From Fulvivirga sp. (GTDB lineage Bacteria > Bacteroidota > Bacteroidia > Cytophagales > Cyclobacteriaceae), in the NCBI GenBank assembly GCA_028280565.1, contig JANQLQ010000126.1, positions 1 through 44,680 of the forward strand: a DNA stretch of 44,680 nucleotides, read 5' to 3'. Under the pieces are notes generated by a model that made no database searches, was not told the origin of the DNA, and saw only the letters and a list, made by a program, of their open reading frames with translations. Positions 25,156 to 33,568 of the stretch are shown piece by piece. Both the position numbers and the translations under genes were made by a program. The first letter of the stretch is position 1; each line of letters begins with the position of its first letter.

Positions 25156-25866
25156 ATGAAAATGAAGATGAGATACTTAGGTCTAGTTCTTTTTTTAAGC
25201 CTAACATCCGGTGCATGGTGCCAGGAAGAAGCTGCCCAGCCTCCTACAGCTTCACAGATCTTTTCGTCGCATTATGCCCGTACGTACCAAGCTGCCCTTA
25301 GGTACAACGACTATGGTGTAGCCAAACAAGCTCTTTACAGCCTCTTGGTAGAGAATCCTCAAAATGACTCTATTCTTTATTCATTATCACTGTTATACAT
25401 CCAAAGCCAGCAATATGCTTCCGCGGTGCTTTCGGCCAATGATATTTTAGCCGTAAAATCCGATCATACCGGTGCTTTGGAGATTGCAGCCATATCGTAC
25501 GAAAACCTGGGATTAAAAGATAAGGCGTTAGACAATTATGAAACGCTGTATTTAAACACGGATGATTACCAGACGCTTTACAAGATCGCCTTTTTGCAAT
25601 TTGACCTCTCAAAATACACCGAGGCAAAAACCAATGTAGACATACTCATGACCAAAAAGGAAACGGAAGAGCTCAAGAGCGTTTACACCCTAGCCAATAA
25701 TGAACAAAAAGAATTCCCAATTAAAGTGGCTTTACTCTCATTGAAAGGAATGATCCTCAAGGCGGAAGGTGACAAAGATGGCGCTAAAAAACACTTTGAC
25801 GATGCGTTGGCCATAGCGCCTGATTTTGAACTCGCCAAGGAAAACTTAGCTAACCTGGATAAATAA
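25156..25866 (+). CDS. Secreted TPR-repeat protein
   Basis: This 236-residue protein has a signal peptide (MKMKMRYLGLVLFLSLTSGA) and a helical mature part with tetratricopeptide repeats: YNDYGVAKQALYSLLVENPQ, then SLLYIQSQQYASAVLSANDIL, ISYENLGLKDKALDNYETLY and a C-terminal AEGDKDGAKKHFDDALAIAP. It is probably periplasmic and mediates protein contacts; no partner can be named. A frame extending to 25129 would start upstream of its own -7 box, so the ATG at 25156 is preferred. Confidence 0.85.
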   Translation: MKMKMRYLGLVLFLSLTSGAWCQEEAAQPPTASQIFSSHYARTYQAALRYNDYGVAKQALYSLLVENPQNDSILYSLSLLYIQSQQYASAVLSANDILAVKSDHTGALEIAAISYENLGLKDKALDNYETLYLNTDDYQTLYKIAFLQFDLSKYTEAKTNVDILMTKKETEELKSVYTLANNEQKEFPIKVALLSLKGMILKAEGDKDGAKKHFDDALAIAPDFELAKENLANLDK

Positions 25867-25928
25867 ATCCTTTCCGAATGCAACTTCCGTTCGCCAGCGT
25901 GGTCTTTAATAAGAACTACAGCCGCTGA

Positions 25929-26477
25929 TTGGAACAGAAGGTTCATAACATTCATGCCGATTTGATCGATCGATGCCTGGAGGGGGATACTGCTGCCCAA
26001 CATCAGCTGTACCGCCTTTACGCTAAAGCTATGTTCAATGTATGTTACCGCATGCTCAATGATCACGATGACGCGGAGGATGTGCTTCAAGATGCCTTTG
26101 TAAGCGCTTTTCACAGGTTGAGTTCTTATCATGGCGAGGCTACCTTCGGGGCTTGGCTTAAGCGGATCGTTATCAACAAAGCGATCAATTTCTTAAGTAA
26201 AAAGAGGATCGAGGTAGTGACTTTGGACGAAGGGCATGAATATGTAGAGGAAGAAAATACGAAAATCGATCATTTGACCGTTAATAGGGTAAAAGAAGCG
26301 ATTGGTCGATTGCCTGACGGTTACAGGATCGTGTTTTCGTTATATTTATTAGAAGGATACGATCACGGGGAGATCGCCCAGATCCTTGGGATCACGGAGT
26401 CTACCTCTAAATCGCAATACAACCGGGCAAAGAAAAAGATCAAGGAGTTACTTAAAGCCACAGGTTATGAAGGATGA
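25929..26477 (+). CDS. ECF-type RNA polymerase sigma factor
   Basis: This 182-residue sigma-70 family protein has a sigma-2 region (MFNVCYRMLNDHDDAEDVLQ...SSYHGEATFGAWLKRIVINKAI) and a sigma-4 helix-turn-helix (LPDGYRIVFSLYLLEGYDHG...ITESTSKSQYNRAKKKI). No ATG precedes the conserved region; a TGA stop lies immediately upstream, so TTG at 25929 is the most likely start. Its last 11 bases overlap the next gene, a membrane protein that may control it. Regulated genes are unknown. Confidence 0.9.
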   Translation: MEQKVHNIHADLIDRCLEGDTAAQHQLYRLYAKAMFNVCYRMLNDHDDAEDVLQDAFVSAFHRLSSYHGEATFGAWLKRIVINKAINFLSKKRIEVVTLDEGHEYVEEENTKIDHLTVNRVKEAIGRLPDGYRIVFSLYLLEGYDHGEIAQILGITESTSKSQYNRAKKKIKELLKATGYEG

Positions 26478-27000
26478 TCTTGAAAAATTTATAGGGGAAA
26501 ACAGGGAGCTTTTTGACGATAAAGAGCCTACAGGAAAAGTATGGTCCAAGATCAAGGACCGTGTACCTGCTCGGCGGCATCGTTTCTTGTGGCTGTGGAA
26601 AGCGGCTGCCGTTCTCTTCTTTTTAACCTCGCTTACCTTATATTTCCGGGGAGACCTTAGGACCAAAGCCCAACTGCTAGCCCAAAAAGAAAAGATCTCG
26701 TCGGATTTTAAAGATGTAGAGTCCTTTTATTTTGAGCTTATCTCCGAGAAAAAAAGCCTGATAAACAACTTTGAAGACGAGGTGGAAATTGACTACGGTT
26801 ATGAACAAGATCTCCAAAACCTGGACGCCATGTACGAGGTGCTCAAAGATGAGCTCAGGTCCAATCCCAGCAAAAAAGTGGTCGACGCCTTATTGTTGAA
26901 CCTGGTGGTGCGTATAGATATCCTCAATAAAAAACTGGCAGAACTAGAAGCTGATGACCTAGAGCAGGAGACATGGGAGGCGAATGACCCCGAAATCTAA
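26467..27000 (+). CDS. Single-pass membrane protein, putative sigma-factor partner
   Basis: This 177-residue protein starts MKDDLEKFIGENRELFDDKE. It has a cytoplasmic N-terminal region of about 40 residues, one transmembrane helix near 41-59 (LWLWKAAAVLFFLTSLTLYF) and an acidic, coiled-coil-prone periplasmic part. Position and topology suit an anti-sigma factor, but the N-terminal region lacks the His/Cys zinc motif of the ZAS anti-sigma domain. The start overlaps the sigma gene by 11 bases; a longer frame from 26386 lies wholly inside the sigma gene and is rejected. The 3' end overlaps the convergent FtsE-like gene by four bases. Confidence 0.82.
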   Translation: MKDDLEKFIGENRELFDDKEPTGKVWSKIKDRVPARRHRFLWLWKAAAVLFFLTSLTLYFRGDLRTKAQLLAQKEKISSDFKDVESFYFELISEKKSLINNFEDEVEIDYGYEQDLQNLDAMYEVLKDELRSNPSKKVVDALLLNLVVRIDILNKKLAELEADDLEQETWEANDPEI

Positions 27001-27728
27001 AAATTACCGGGAGTAAGATCAAACGACTCTACCTTGGAATCCATAAGTTTGCCATTTTCGCATTTTAAGACCCTGTAATCGTAGTTTTTGACCAACGAAT
27101 GATCATGGGTAGCCATAAGTACCGCGGTACCGCTTCGGTTAATTTCTTGGAAGAGTTGGAAGATCCCGATAGATACTTCGGGATCTAAGTTACCGGTAGG
27201 CTCGTCCGCTACTAAGATCAACGGTTCGTTTAACAGCGCCCGTGCGATGACAATACGCTGCTGCTCACCGCCCGAGAGCTGGTGAGGCATTTTGGATCCC
27301 ACTGATCCCAGCCCCACACGCATTAAGACCTCTGCTTGCCGGGCTTTAATCTTGGCATTGTCTTTCCACCCCGTGGCTTTGAGTACAAACTTCAAATTAT
27401 CCGTTACCGTTCTGTCTGGGAATAGCTGGAAATCCTGGAAAATGATACCAACCTTTCTCCTCAGCATCGGCACATCGGCAGCTTTTATACTTTTAATATT
27501 AAAGCCAGCTACCGTCATCTCCCCAGTCCTAAGGGGCAGGTCCGCGTAAATGGTTTTGAGTAAGGAGGACTTTCCTCCGCCGGTCCGTCCTATGAGAAAG
27601 GCAAATTCTCCCTTTTCTATCTCAAAATTCACATGGCTGAGGACCGTATTGTGCTCTTGGAAGATAGCGACATCACGCACCTGTATGACCGGGTCGGAGG
27701 AAAAAGATGTATTTTGCGATGTACCCAT
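26997..27728 (-). CDS. ftsE: FtsE-like ABC transporter ATP-binding protein
   Basis: This 243-residue ABC ATPase is of the FtsE/LolD-type group. Walker A is GRTGGGKS at 47-54, followed by a Q-loop (IFQDFQLFPDRTVTDNL), signature LSGGEQQR and Walker B LILVADEPTGNLD. The Q-loop context and GNLDPEVS segment favour FtsE, which works with FtsX to control peptidoglycan hydrolases at division. No ftsX is adjacent here. It is convergent with the sigma partner gene. Confidence 0.85.
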   Translation of the reverse strand: MGTSQNTSFSSDPVIQVRDVAIFQEHNTVLSHVNFEIEKGEFAFLIGRTGGGKSSLLKTIYADLPLRTGEMTVAGFNIKSIKAADVPMLRRKVGIIFQDFQLFPDRTVTDNLKFVLKATGWKDNAKIKARQAEVLMRVGLGSVGSKMPHQLSGGEQQRIVIARALLNEPLILVADEPTGNLDPEVSIGIFQLFQEINRSGTAVLMATHDHSLVKNYDYRVLKCENGKLMDSKVESFDLTPGNF

Positions 27729-27806
27729 AAAATCCGAAAAAGTGGTCCTCGTTATGTAAGTTGTACTTTTATGCTTATTCGTCTAGAGCTAGCCGATCTT
27801 AAAGGA

Positions 27807-28463
27807 TCACCCGTTGACTTTCTTGTGATCTGCTAAGAACTTCTCTAGCCCAATATCCGTCAGGGGATGGTTCAGCAGCCCAGTGATCACTTTCAGCGGA
27901 CAGGTGACTACATCGGCGCCGATTTCCGCACATTGGACCAGGTGCATAGTATGTCTTACGCTGGCAGCCAGGATCTCGGTTGTAAATCCATAATTATCAT
28001 AGATCTCCACGATCTGCTCTATCAAAGCCAATCCATCATGGGAGATATCGTCTAGCCTCCCGATGAACGGCGACAAATAGCTTGCCCCGGCTTTAGCCGC
28101 TAGGATCGCTTGCCCCGGGGAGAAGACTAACGTACAATTTGTACGGATCCCCTCGCTGGTAAAGTACTTTATGGCCTTAACGCCATCCTTGATCATGGGC
28201 ACTTTCACCACGATTTTATCATCAATTTTGGCCAGCTCTTTCCCCTCTTTAACAATATTTTCAAAATCCGTGGCGATGACCTCTGCACTGACATTATTAT
28301 CTACAATCCCGCAAATGGCCTTATAATGCGCGGTAATATTTTCTGATCCACTGATCCCTTCCTTAGCCATGAGTGAGGGGTTAGTGGTTACGCCGTCAAG
28401 GACTCCTAAGTCGTAAGCTTCTTTGATTTCATCAAGATTGGCGGTGTCGATAAAGAATTTCAT
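27807..28463 (-). CDS. fsa: Fructose-6-phosphate aldolase / small transaldolase
   Basis: This 218-residue TIM-barrel protein is of the TalC/FSA type. Its diagnostic segments are [11 protein letters not shown] (6-16), [13 protein letters not shown] (24-36), the Schiff-base Lys87 in [26 protein letters not shown] and the C-terminal TCPLKVI. This short form acts either as transaldolase in the pentose phosphate pathway or as fructose-6-phosphate aldolase; sequence reading alone does not separate them. It is a single minus-strand gene, with the SRP RNA gene upstream on the same strand. Confidence 0.95.
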   Translation of the reverse strand: MKFFIDTANLDEIKEAYDLGVLDGVTTNPSLMAKEGISGSENITAHYKAICGIVDNNVSAEVIATDFENIVKEGKELAKIDDKIVVKVPMIKDGVKAIKYFTSEGIRTNCTLVFSPGQAILAAKAGASYLSPFIGRLDDISHDGLALIEQIVEIYDNYGFTTEILAASVRHTMHLVQCAEIGADVVTCPLKVITGLLNHPLTDIGLEKFLADHKKVNG

Positions 28464-28525
28464 AATAGTTATGCTAGGAAGTTAAATTTTAGTGTTAAGA
28501 TAGCCAGCAAGAGGCAAAGAAAAAA

Positions 28526-28617
28526 GGCAAATCAAGTATCGCACCGCTACAACCGCCTACCCTTGCTACCTTCCGGTCCTGGGGGAGTTCAGCAGGAGCT
28601 GGTCGTACTGATTTGCC
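28526..28617 (-). ncRNA. ffs: Signal recognition particle RNA (small bacterial 4.5S type)
   Basis: The minus strand begins GGCAAATCAGTACGACC and ends ACTTGATTTGCC, so the ends pair. The apical domain reads CAGGACCGGAAGGTAGCAAG, the conserved SRP asymmetric loop and GGAA tetraloop that bind Ffh. The length of about 92 nt fits the small bacterial form. It is followed on the minus strand by TTTTTTC, a terminator-like U-tract (28520-28525), and preceded by a TACCTTTG -7 box. The RNA with Ffh targets inner-membrane proteins. Confidence 0.93.
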
Positions 28618-28621
28618 GCTT

Positions 28622-28629
28622 CAAAGGTA
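28622..28629 (-). promoter_or_regulatory. -7 promoter box of the SRP RNA gene
   Basis: The minus strand reads TACCTTTG (TAnnTTTG). The RNA 5' end inferred from the closing stem lies four bases beyond the box, a useful internal calibration of where transcription starts relative to this box in this genome. Confidence 0.7.
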
Positions 28630-28975
28630 AGAGGAATCCTGCAATCGAGGAAAGAACTGGTGAATTAATTGTAAGGCACGGCCAGCATGCCTTAAATAAT
28701 ATTTGGCTATCATCCCTTTTTTAGTGGCTATGTGAAAACATAAAGGCCAGATTTCACAACGAAATAAAATTCTGTTCTGTTTAGTGCTTTGCGAGCGAGG
28801 GGCATTTTGTAGTCTTGGTAACCAATGGGTGACAGGGTGAGTTAGTGTGATAACTTGTACAATATGGACTCCAAATATAAGTTGGATGAAAATAAATTCG
28901 TTCGTATTTACGCAGCCTCTCCCAAGTGCACCGGGGCCACCGCAAAATGGTACTTCAGTGAAAGTATGACTTAAT
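28630..28975. other. Intergenic region with no recognised content
   Basis: About 350 bases between the SRP RNA promoter and the next gene. I see no gene, RNA or repeat here. Confidence 0.5.
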
Positions 28976-29197
28976 TTACGCTAATCCCTTGAGATACAAA
29001 TTGAATTCCAATGGGCTGGCAGGTACAAACCCATCCACTTGCAAGTCATCATAGATCTCTTCGTCGAATTGTAGCTTACGTTTTTCCACGTCACCGTTTT
29101 GTGTCACTACTAGCTCTAGCCCGGCTAGGCTCGCCGGGTTGACCCTGACTAAGACTTTTAACTCTTCTAGTTCTTTTTTGAAGTATTCATGTACCAT
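28976..29197 (-). CDS. Small conserved-looking protein of unknown function
   Basis: This 73-residue soluble protein (MVHEYFKKELEELKVLVRVN...) is acidic, with alternating charged and hydrophobic residues suggesting a small alpha/beta fold. There is no signal peptide or known motif. It lies 53 bases downstream of the 154-residue gene on the same strand, probably co-transcribed. Codon use looks like that of neighbouring genes, which supports it being real. I do not recognise the family. Confidence 0.65.
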   Translation of the reverse strand: MVHEYFKKELEELKVLVRVNPASLAGLELVVTQNGDVEKRKLQFDEEIYDDLQVDGFVPASPLEFNLYLKGLA

Positions 29198-29250
29198 CCT
29201 ACGGTATATACCCTGTAATTCCCTTTATCACAGTTCAAAGAAAAAGGAAT

Positions 29251-29715
29251 TTACGCAAACACGCGGCCCGTAGTAAGGGCGGGGATCTTTATAGTGTCGA
29301 GCAAGGATCCTTCTAACAGGTCAGCCCAGCAATCTAAGTATTTCACCACATCGTCCCGTTTGTTGTGTTTGAGATGACGCTGGTCTAAAGGAAGCTGCTG
29401 CAAGACGTCCGGGTCAGAAAGCTTTTCAAGGTGTTTAAGGTCGTCAGAATCAAAACCGAAATCCAGCATTTGGGTGATCAGATCGTCCATAAGGAGCCCA
29501 CTGGTAGGACAATAATCATTGAGCTGCTCATTCCAATCCCCGTACTTTTCCATGGCCCTTGAGTGGATCTCGGACTTGCTGAGCCGAGTCACTTGCTGGG
29601 CGAGATGTCCGCAATTACAACTTCCCATATGCCCCCATTGGTAGGCTTTGCTTTGTGCTAATGTTTTAGCCGTATTTCTTAATGCTTGGATAAGCTCGAT
29701 CGTTGCCTTTGCCAT
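29251..29715 (-). CDS. Conserved hypothetical protein with CNC motif
   Basis: From the preferred start MAKATIELIQALRN this is a 154-residue soluble protein. A notable segment is WGHMGSCNCGHLAQQVTRLSK, with a Cys-x-Cys pair flanked by histidines that could bind metal. The middle is helical and acidic. A longer frame from 29742 adds nine residues (MLKYQKNKV) and is less likely. It appears to form a two-gene unit with the 73-residue gene. Function is unknown. Confidence 0.75.
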   Translation of the reverse strand: MAKATIELIQALRNTAKTLAQSKAYQWGHMGSCNCGHLAQQVTRLSKSEIHSRAMEKYGDWNEQLNDYCPTSGLLMDDLITQMLDFGFDSDDLKHLEKLSDPDVLQQLPLDQRHLKHNKRDDVVKYLDCWADLLEGSLLDTIKIPALTTGRVFA

Positions 29716-29880
29716 AACCTTATTCTTTTGATACTTTAACACAATTTAGGCTATAAAGTTTTTATCTGCCACTCCTTGATCGTTCAAATCATGGATTTAT
29801 CCGGGTATGCAGCCGCTGGCATAACATTATTATATTCCGTAAATTAATTTTTAGAATTTCATGCTTTAAACTTAAACTAT

Positions 29881-31950
29881 ATGAAGATTATTTCAAGAAA
29901 TAAACTTTTGATCTTTGGTTTTGTGCTATCCGTGTCCTTTGCCTGTAGCCCGGGACAGGAAGAGGCAGGACCCGAAAAAGTGGTTGCCGTTAATTTTGAC
30001 TACATGGATTCGACGGTACGCCCATCCGACGATTTTTTTAGGTTCGTCAATGGAGGATGGGTGGACAAAACCGAAATACCGGCTGACCAAGGTCGTTGGG
30101 GGAGTTTCAATGAGTTGAGAGAAATGACCAATGAAACGGTGCTCGACGTTTTAGAGTCGGCGGCCGGCAACGAAAAATATAGCGAAGGAACAGACCAGCG
30201 AAAGGCAGCGGATTTTTACAGCATAGGCATGGACTCCCTACTGGCCGAGCGGACGGGGATAACGCCATTACAGCCTTTGTTTGATCAAATAGAAGCCATA
30301 AACAATGTCCAGCACTTACAGGAGTACCTCTCTAAGCAGCAAGTATATGGTGGAGGGGCATTCTTCGATTTTAGTATATTTGCAGATCTTAAGAATAGTA
30401 AAGAGACGGCTGCCTACATTAGCCAAGGTGGCTTGGGGCTGCCGGATCGAGACTATTACACGAAGACAGACGCCCGGTCAAAGGAGATACGCGAAAAATA
30501 CTTGCCTCACGTAGCACATATGCTGGGGCTGGCCGGAACCCCTGCCGAAGAAGCAGCGGAACAGGCGTCAAGGATCATGGCCTTGGAGACCCGGCTGGCA
30601 GAGGCCTCTATGACCAATGTAGAACGGCGTAACATTCCTGCGCTCTACAATAAGATGTCCTTGCAGGAGCTATCCGAAATTGCTCCATCCTTTGATTGGA
30701 AAGCTTATCTATCCAATATGGGCGCAGACCAGTTGGATACGCTGATTGTCACACAGCCGAAGTTTATAGAGGAGTTTGAAACCATAGTCAAGGAAGAGCC
30801 TATTTCCACCTGGAAAGAGTATTTGCGCTGGACCACAATTAACGTCAATGCGCCATTGTTAAGCCATGATTATGTAAAGGCAGACTTTGATTTTTATAGT
30901 AAGGAGCTGAGAGGGATTGAAGAGATGCAACCCCGTTGGAAGCGAGTGTTAGGCGTTACTAACGGTTCATTGGGAGAGGCCATTGGGCAACTATATGTTG
31001 ACCAGGTATTTCCCCCGGAGGCCAAACAAAAGGCCGAAGCTATGGTAGAAAACATCAAGCTGGCGTTTGCCGCCAGGATCAAAGACTTAGATTGGATGAC
31101 AGACTCCACCAAAAGGAAGGCGCTGGAAAAGCTGGAGACCATGACGGTAAAAATAGGATACCCGGAAGAATGGCGCGATTACTCTGCACTACAAATAGAC
31201 AATGACCCTGAAAAATCCTCCTACCTGCAAAACGCGATGAATGCCGCCAAATTTGGTTTTGATTACCAAATCAGCAAGCTGGGTAAGCCTGTAAACAAGA
31301 AGGAATGGGCCATGACTCCCCAAACGGTAAATGCTTATTTCAATCCTCTTTTTAACGAGATCGTGTTCCCGGCGGCTATTCTACAACCTCCCTTCTATAA
31401 CTACCAGGCCGATGAAGCGGTCAATTACGGGGGGATCGGGGCCGTTATAGGCCACGAGATCTCGCATTGTTTTGATGATCAAGGTAGCCGTTTTGATGCC
31501 GAAGGCAACCTCAAAAACTGGTGGACCGAACACGATGCAGAGCAGTTCAAAGCACGTACTGGCCTGCTAGTGGCCCAGTACGATGCATACGAGCCATTGG
31601 ATAGCGTAAAAGTGAACGGGCAATTTACCTTAGGAGAGAATATTGGTGACCTGGGCGGAGTAAATGCTGCGTATGACGGTCTACAACGCTTTTTGGCACA
31701 AAATGGGAACCCCGGACCCATAGACGGTTTTACGCCAGAGCAACGTTTTTTTATTTCTTGGGCTACGGTATGGCGGATCAAGTATAAAGACGAAACGTTA
31801 CGGACACAGGTATTAACTGACCCTCATTCACCGGGCATGTACCGTGCGAATGGTCCACTGGAGAATATAGAAGCTTTTTACCAAGCTTTTAATGTACAGC
31901 CGGGGGATGGCATGTACCGGGCAGATAGCCTGAGGGTTAAGATATGGTAG
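29881..31950 (+). CDS. M13-family (neprilysin-like) zinc metallopeptidase lipoprotein
   Basis: This 689-residue PepO/neprilysin-type endopeptidase is exported as a lipoprotein: signal peptide with lipobox SFAC and Cys22. The N-terminal helical M13 domain begins DSTVRPSDDFFRFVNGGW. The catalytic site is HEISH at 525-529 (zinc ligands His525 and His529, catalytic Glu526), with third ligand Glu586 and Asp590 in GENIGDLGG. NAYFNPLFNEIVFPAAILQP just before the active site is typical, and the C-terminus ends VKIW, as in the family. It probably degrades oligopeptides in the periplasm or at the surface. It is transcribed alone. Confidence 0.95.
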   Translation: MKIISRNKLLIFGFVLSVSFACSPGQEEAGPEKVVAVNFDYMDSTVRPSDDFFRFVNGGWVDKTEIPADQGRWGSFNELREMTNETVLDVLESAAGNEKYSEGTDQRKAADFYSIGMDSLLAERTGITPLQPLFDQIEAINNVQHLQEYLSKQQVYGGGAFFDFSIFADLKNSKETAAYISQGGLGLPDRDYYTKTDARSKEIREKYLPHVAHMLGLAGTPAEEAAEQASRIMALETRLAEASMTNVERRNIPALYNKMSLQELSEIAPSFDWKAYLSNMGADQLDTLIVTQPKFIEEFETIVKEEPISTWKEYLRWTTINVNAPLLSHDYVKADFDFYSKELRGIEEMQPRWKRVLGVTNGSLGEAIGQLYVDQVFPPEAKQKAEAMVENIKLAFAARIKDLDWMTDSTKRKALEKLETMTVKIGYPEEWRDYSALQIDNDPEKSSYLQNAMNAAKFGFDYQISKLGKPVNKKEWAMTPQTVNAYFNPLFNEIVFPAAILQPPFYNYQADEAVNYGGIGAVIGHEISHCFDDQGSRFDAEGNLKNWWTEHDAEQFKARTGLLVAQYDAYEPLDSVKVNGQFTLGENIGDLGGVNAAYDGLQRFLAQNGNPGPIDGFTPEQRFFISWATVWRIKYKDETLRTQVLTDPHSPGMYRANGPLENIEAFYQAFNVQPGDGMYRADSLRVKIW

Positions 31951-31983
31951 GACAGGATCTTAAAAAAGAAACCTAATTTTTTA

Positions 31984-32014
31984 TTTGTTAATTGATCTTA
32001 GCTTACTAGTTTTG
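31984..32014 (+). promoter_or_regulatory. Promoter of the trp operon
   Basis: -33 TTTG at 31984-31987 and -7 TAGTTTTG at 32007-32014 (TAnnTTTG) are separated by 19 bases, a textbook Bacteroidota promoter. Using the SRP RNA calibration, transcription should start near 32018-32019, only about four bases before the leader-peptide ATG. Confidence 0.75.
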
Positions 32015-32022
32015 ATTCCATA

Positions 32023-32082
32023 ATGAGACATAATTATTTCAATAGTGCATGGTGGTGGTACTTTCTGCAGAAGAGAAAGTGA
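32023..32082 (+). CDS. trpL: trp operon leader peptide
   Basis: The frame encodes MRHNYFNSAWWWYFLQKRK (19 residues) with three consecutive Trp codons (TGG at 32050-32058). It lies between the trp promoter and an intrinsic terminator just upstream of trpE. Ribosome stalling at these codons under tryptophan shortage would leave the segment at 32080-32088 free. The start codon lies 8 bases past the -7 box, so translation probably begins at a nearly leaderless 5' end. Too short for homology support; context and the Trp run are the evidence. Confidence 0.85.
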   Translation: MRHNYFNSAWWWYFLQKRK

Positions 32083-32148
32083 ACAGCGCTATTGAGATGT
32101 AAAAATAAAGTCCACGAAAGGGCCCGCTGTTCAACAGCGGGCCTTTTT
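32080..32148 (+). terminator. trp attenuator: antiterminator and terminator
   Basis: Terminator: GGCCCGCTGT (32121-32130), loop TCA, ACAGCGGGCC (32134-32143), a perfect 10-bp stem followed by TTTTT. Antiterminator: TGAACAGCG (32080-32088) is perfectly complementary over 9 bp to CGCTGTTCA (32125-32133), which would destroy the terminator's 5' arm. A third stem, ACTTTCT (32060-32066) with AGAAAGT (32074-32080), can form just after the Trp codons. The leader stop codon overlaps the antiterminator strand, so a ribosome finishing the leader would block antitermination. Confidence 0.85.
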
Positions 32149-32167
32149 GCTTTTGACCCTAAAAGAA

Positions 32168-33568
32168 ATGAAACAGTACCCATTCAAAACTCACTACAAG
32201 AAGCTATTGTCAGATACCCTGACACCGGTCAGCATTTACCTGAAATTAAGGGATAAGTATGCCCAAAGCATCTTATTGGAAAGTTCCGATTACCACGGGA
32301 ATGACAATAGCTTCTCCTATATCTGTTGTGATCCTATTGCCTCTTTCGAAGTGGAAAATGGTATCCTACACCTGTCATGGCCGGATGGATCGTCTAGTAA
32401 AAAGCCAGTAGACCGGGATATCCTGGTCCGTGAACTGCAAGAGTTCAGCCAATCCTTCAAGGCTGACGAGGCACTTGAGTTTAAATTCACCACCAATGGA
32501 TTGTTCGGGTACCTTTGTTACGACGGCGTGAAATATTTCGAAGATATTGACCTTGCCAATAAAAATGCAGAGATTGCCGATGCCGTATATAAGGTCTACA
32601 GGCATGTCATAGTCATTGATCACTTCAAAAACGAGTTGTACCTGTTCGAGCACCTGCTGGAAGGAGAGATAGGTAGCAATCTCGAGCGGGTAGAAGCACT
32701 GGTCAAGGTCAATAGCGACCCCCAATTTACCTTTACACAATCCGGGCAGGAGCTGTCTAACTATACCGACGAACAGTTTTTGGAGATCATTGAAAAGGGT
32801 CGTTCCCATTGCCTTCGTGGCGACGTCTTCCAAGTAGTGCTCTCGCGACGCTTCCAGTCGAAATTTAAAGGAGATGAATTTAACGTTTACCGCGCATTAC
32901 GCTCGATTAATCCCTCTCCTTACCTTTTTTATTTTGATTACGGGAGTTACAAGCTTTTCGGTTCATCGCCCGAATCCCAGATCGTGATCAAGAATGGAGA
33001 AGCGATCATTTACCCGATTGCCGGCACCTTTAGAAGGACAGGGAATGATACTGCTGATGCCGAGCTCGCGCAAAAGCTCTCCGAGGACGAGAAGGAAAAT
33101 AGCGAACATGTCATGTTAGTGGACCTGGCCCGGAATGACCTGAGCCGTAATTCAGAAGAAGTGGCGGTAGAAGTATTTAAAGAGATACAATATTACTCTC
33201 ATGTGATCCACTTGGTGTCAAAGGTCACAGGTAAGCTGGCTGCCGAGGCTAATCCTATCCAACTGGTGGCGGATACTTTCCCGGCGGGCACACTGTCCGG
33301 GGCGCCTAAACATATGGCCATGCAGTTGATTGATAAGTATGAAAATTCCAGCCGAAGCTACTACGGCGGGGCCATTGGCTTCTTAGGTTTTGACGGTGAT
33401 TTTAACCATGCCATTATGATCCGGTCTTTTCTTAGCAAAGACAACACCCTGAGCTACCAGGCCGGGGCGGGTGTAGTGGCCAAATCAGTCGTTGAAAATG
33501 AATTACAAGAGGTGAATAATAAACTTGCCGCACTGAGAAGTGCGCTGAAAATGGCAGAAGAGATATGA
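32168..33568 (+). CDS. trpE: Anthranilate synthase component I
   Basis: TrpE makes anthranilate from chorismate with ammonia supplied by TrpG, the first step of tryptophan synthesis. From the ATG it has 466 residues. The N-terminal regulatory segment ILLESSD carries the LLES motif involved in Trp feedback inhibition. The chorismate-binding domain includes DVFQVVLSRRF, YLFYFDYGSYKLFGSSPE, PIAGTFRR, ENSEHVMLVDLARNDLSR, TFPAGTLSGAPK and YYGGAIGF. An in-frame TTG at 32147 lies in the terminator U-run and is rejected as start. It overlaps trpG by four bases. Confidence 0.96.
   Translation: MKQYPFKTHYKKLLSDTLTPVSIYLKLRDKYAQSILLESSDYHGNDNSFSYICCDPIASFEVENGILHLSWPDGSSSKKPVDRDILVRELQEFSQSFKADEALEFKFTTNGLFGYLCYDGVKYFEDIDLANKNAEIADAVYKVYRHVIVIDHFKNELYLFEHLLEGEIGSNLERVEALVKVNSDPQFTFTQSGQELSNYTDEQFLEIIEKGRSHCLRGDVFQVVLSRRFQSKFKGDEFNVYRALRSINPSPYLFYFDYGSYKLFGSSPESQIVIKNGEAIIYPIAGTFRRTGNDTADAELAQKLSEDEKENSEHVMLVDLARNDLSRNSEEVAVEVFKEIQYYSHVIHLVSKVTGKLAAEANPIQLVADTFPAGTLSGAPKHMAMQLIDKYENSSRSYYGGAIGFLGFDGDFNHAIMIRSFLSKDNTLSYQAGAGVVAKSVVENELQEVNNKLAALRSALKMAEEI

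Noticed and set aside
26386-26466. Upstream extension of the sigma partner protein
   Set aside because: The extension lies entirely inside the sigma factor gene and gives an Arg/Ser-rich segment that looks out of frame.
28630-28975. tRNA or other RNA gene next to SRP RNA
   Set aside because: No cloverleaf, T-loop GGTTCRA-like motif or CCA end could be found here or in other gaps.
32147-32167. TTG start extending TrpE by seven residues
   Set aside because: It falls in the U-run of the attenuator terminator; TrpE homology begins after the ATG at 32168.
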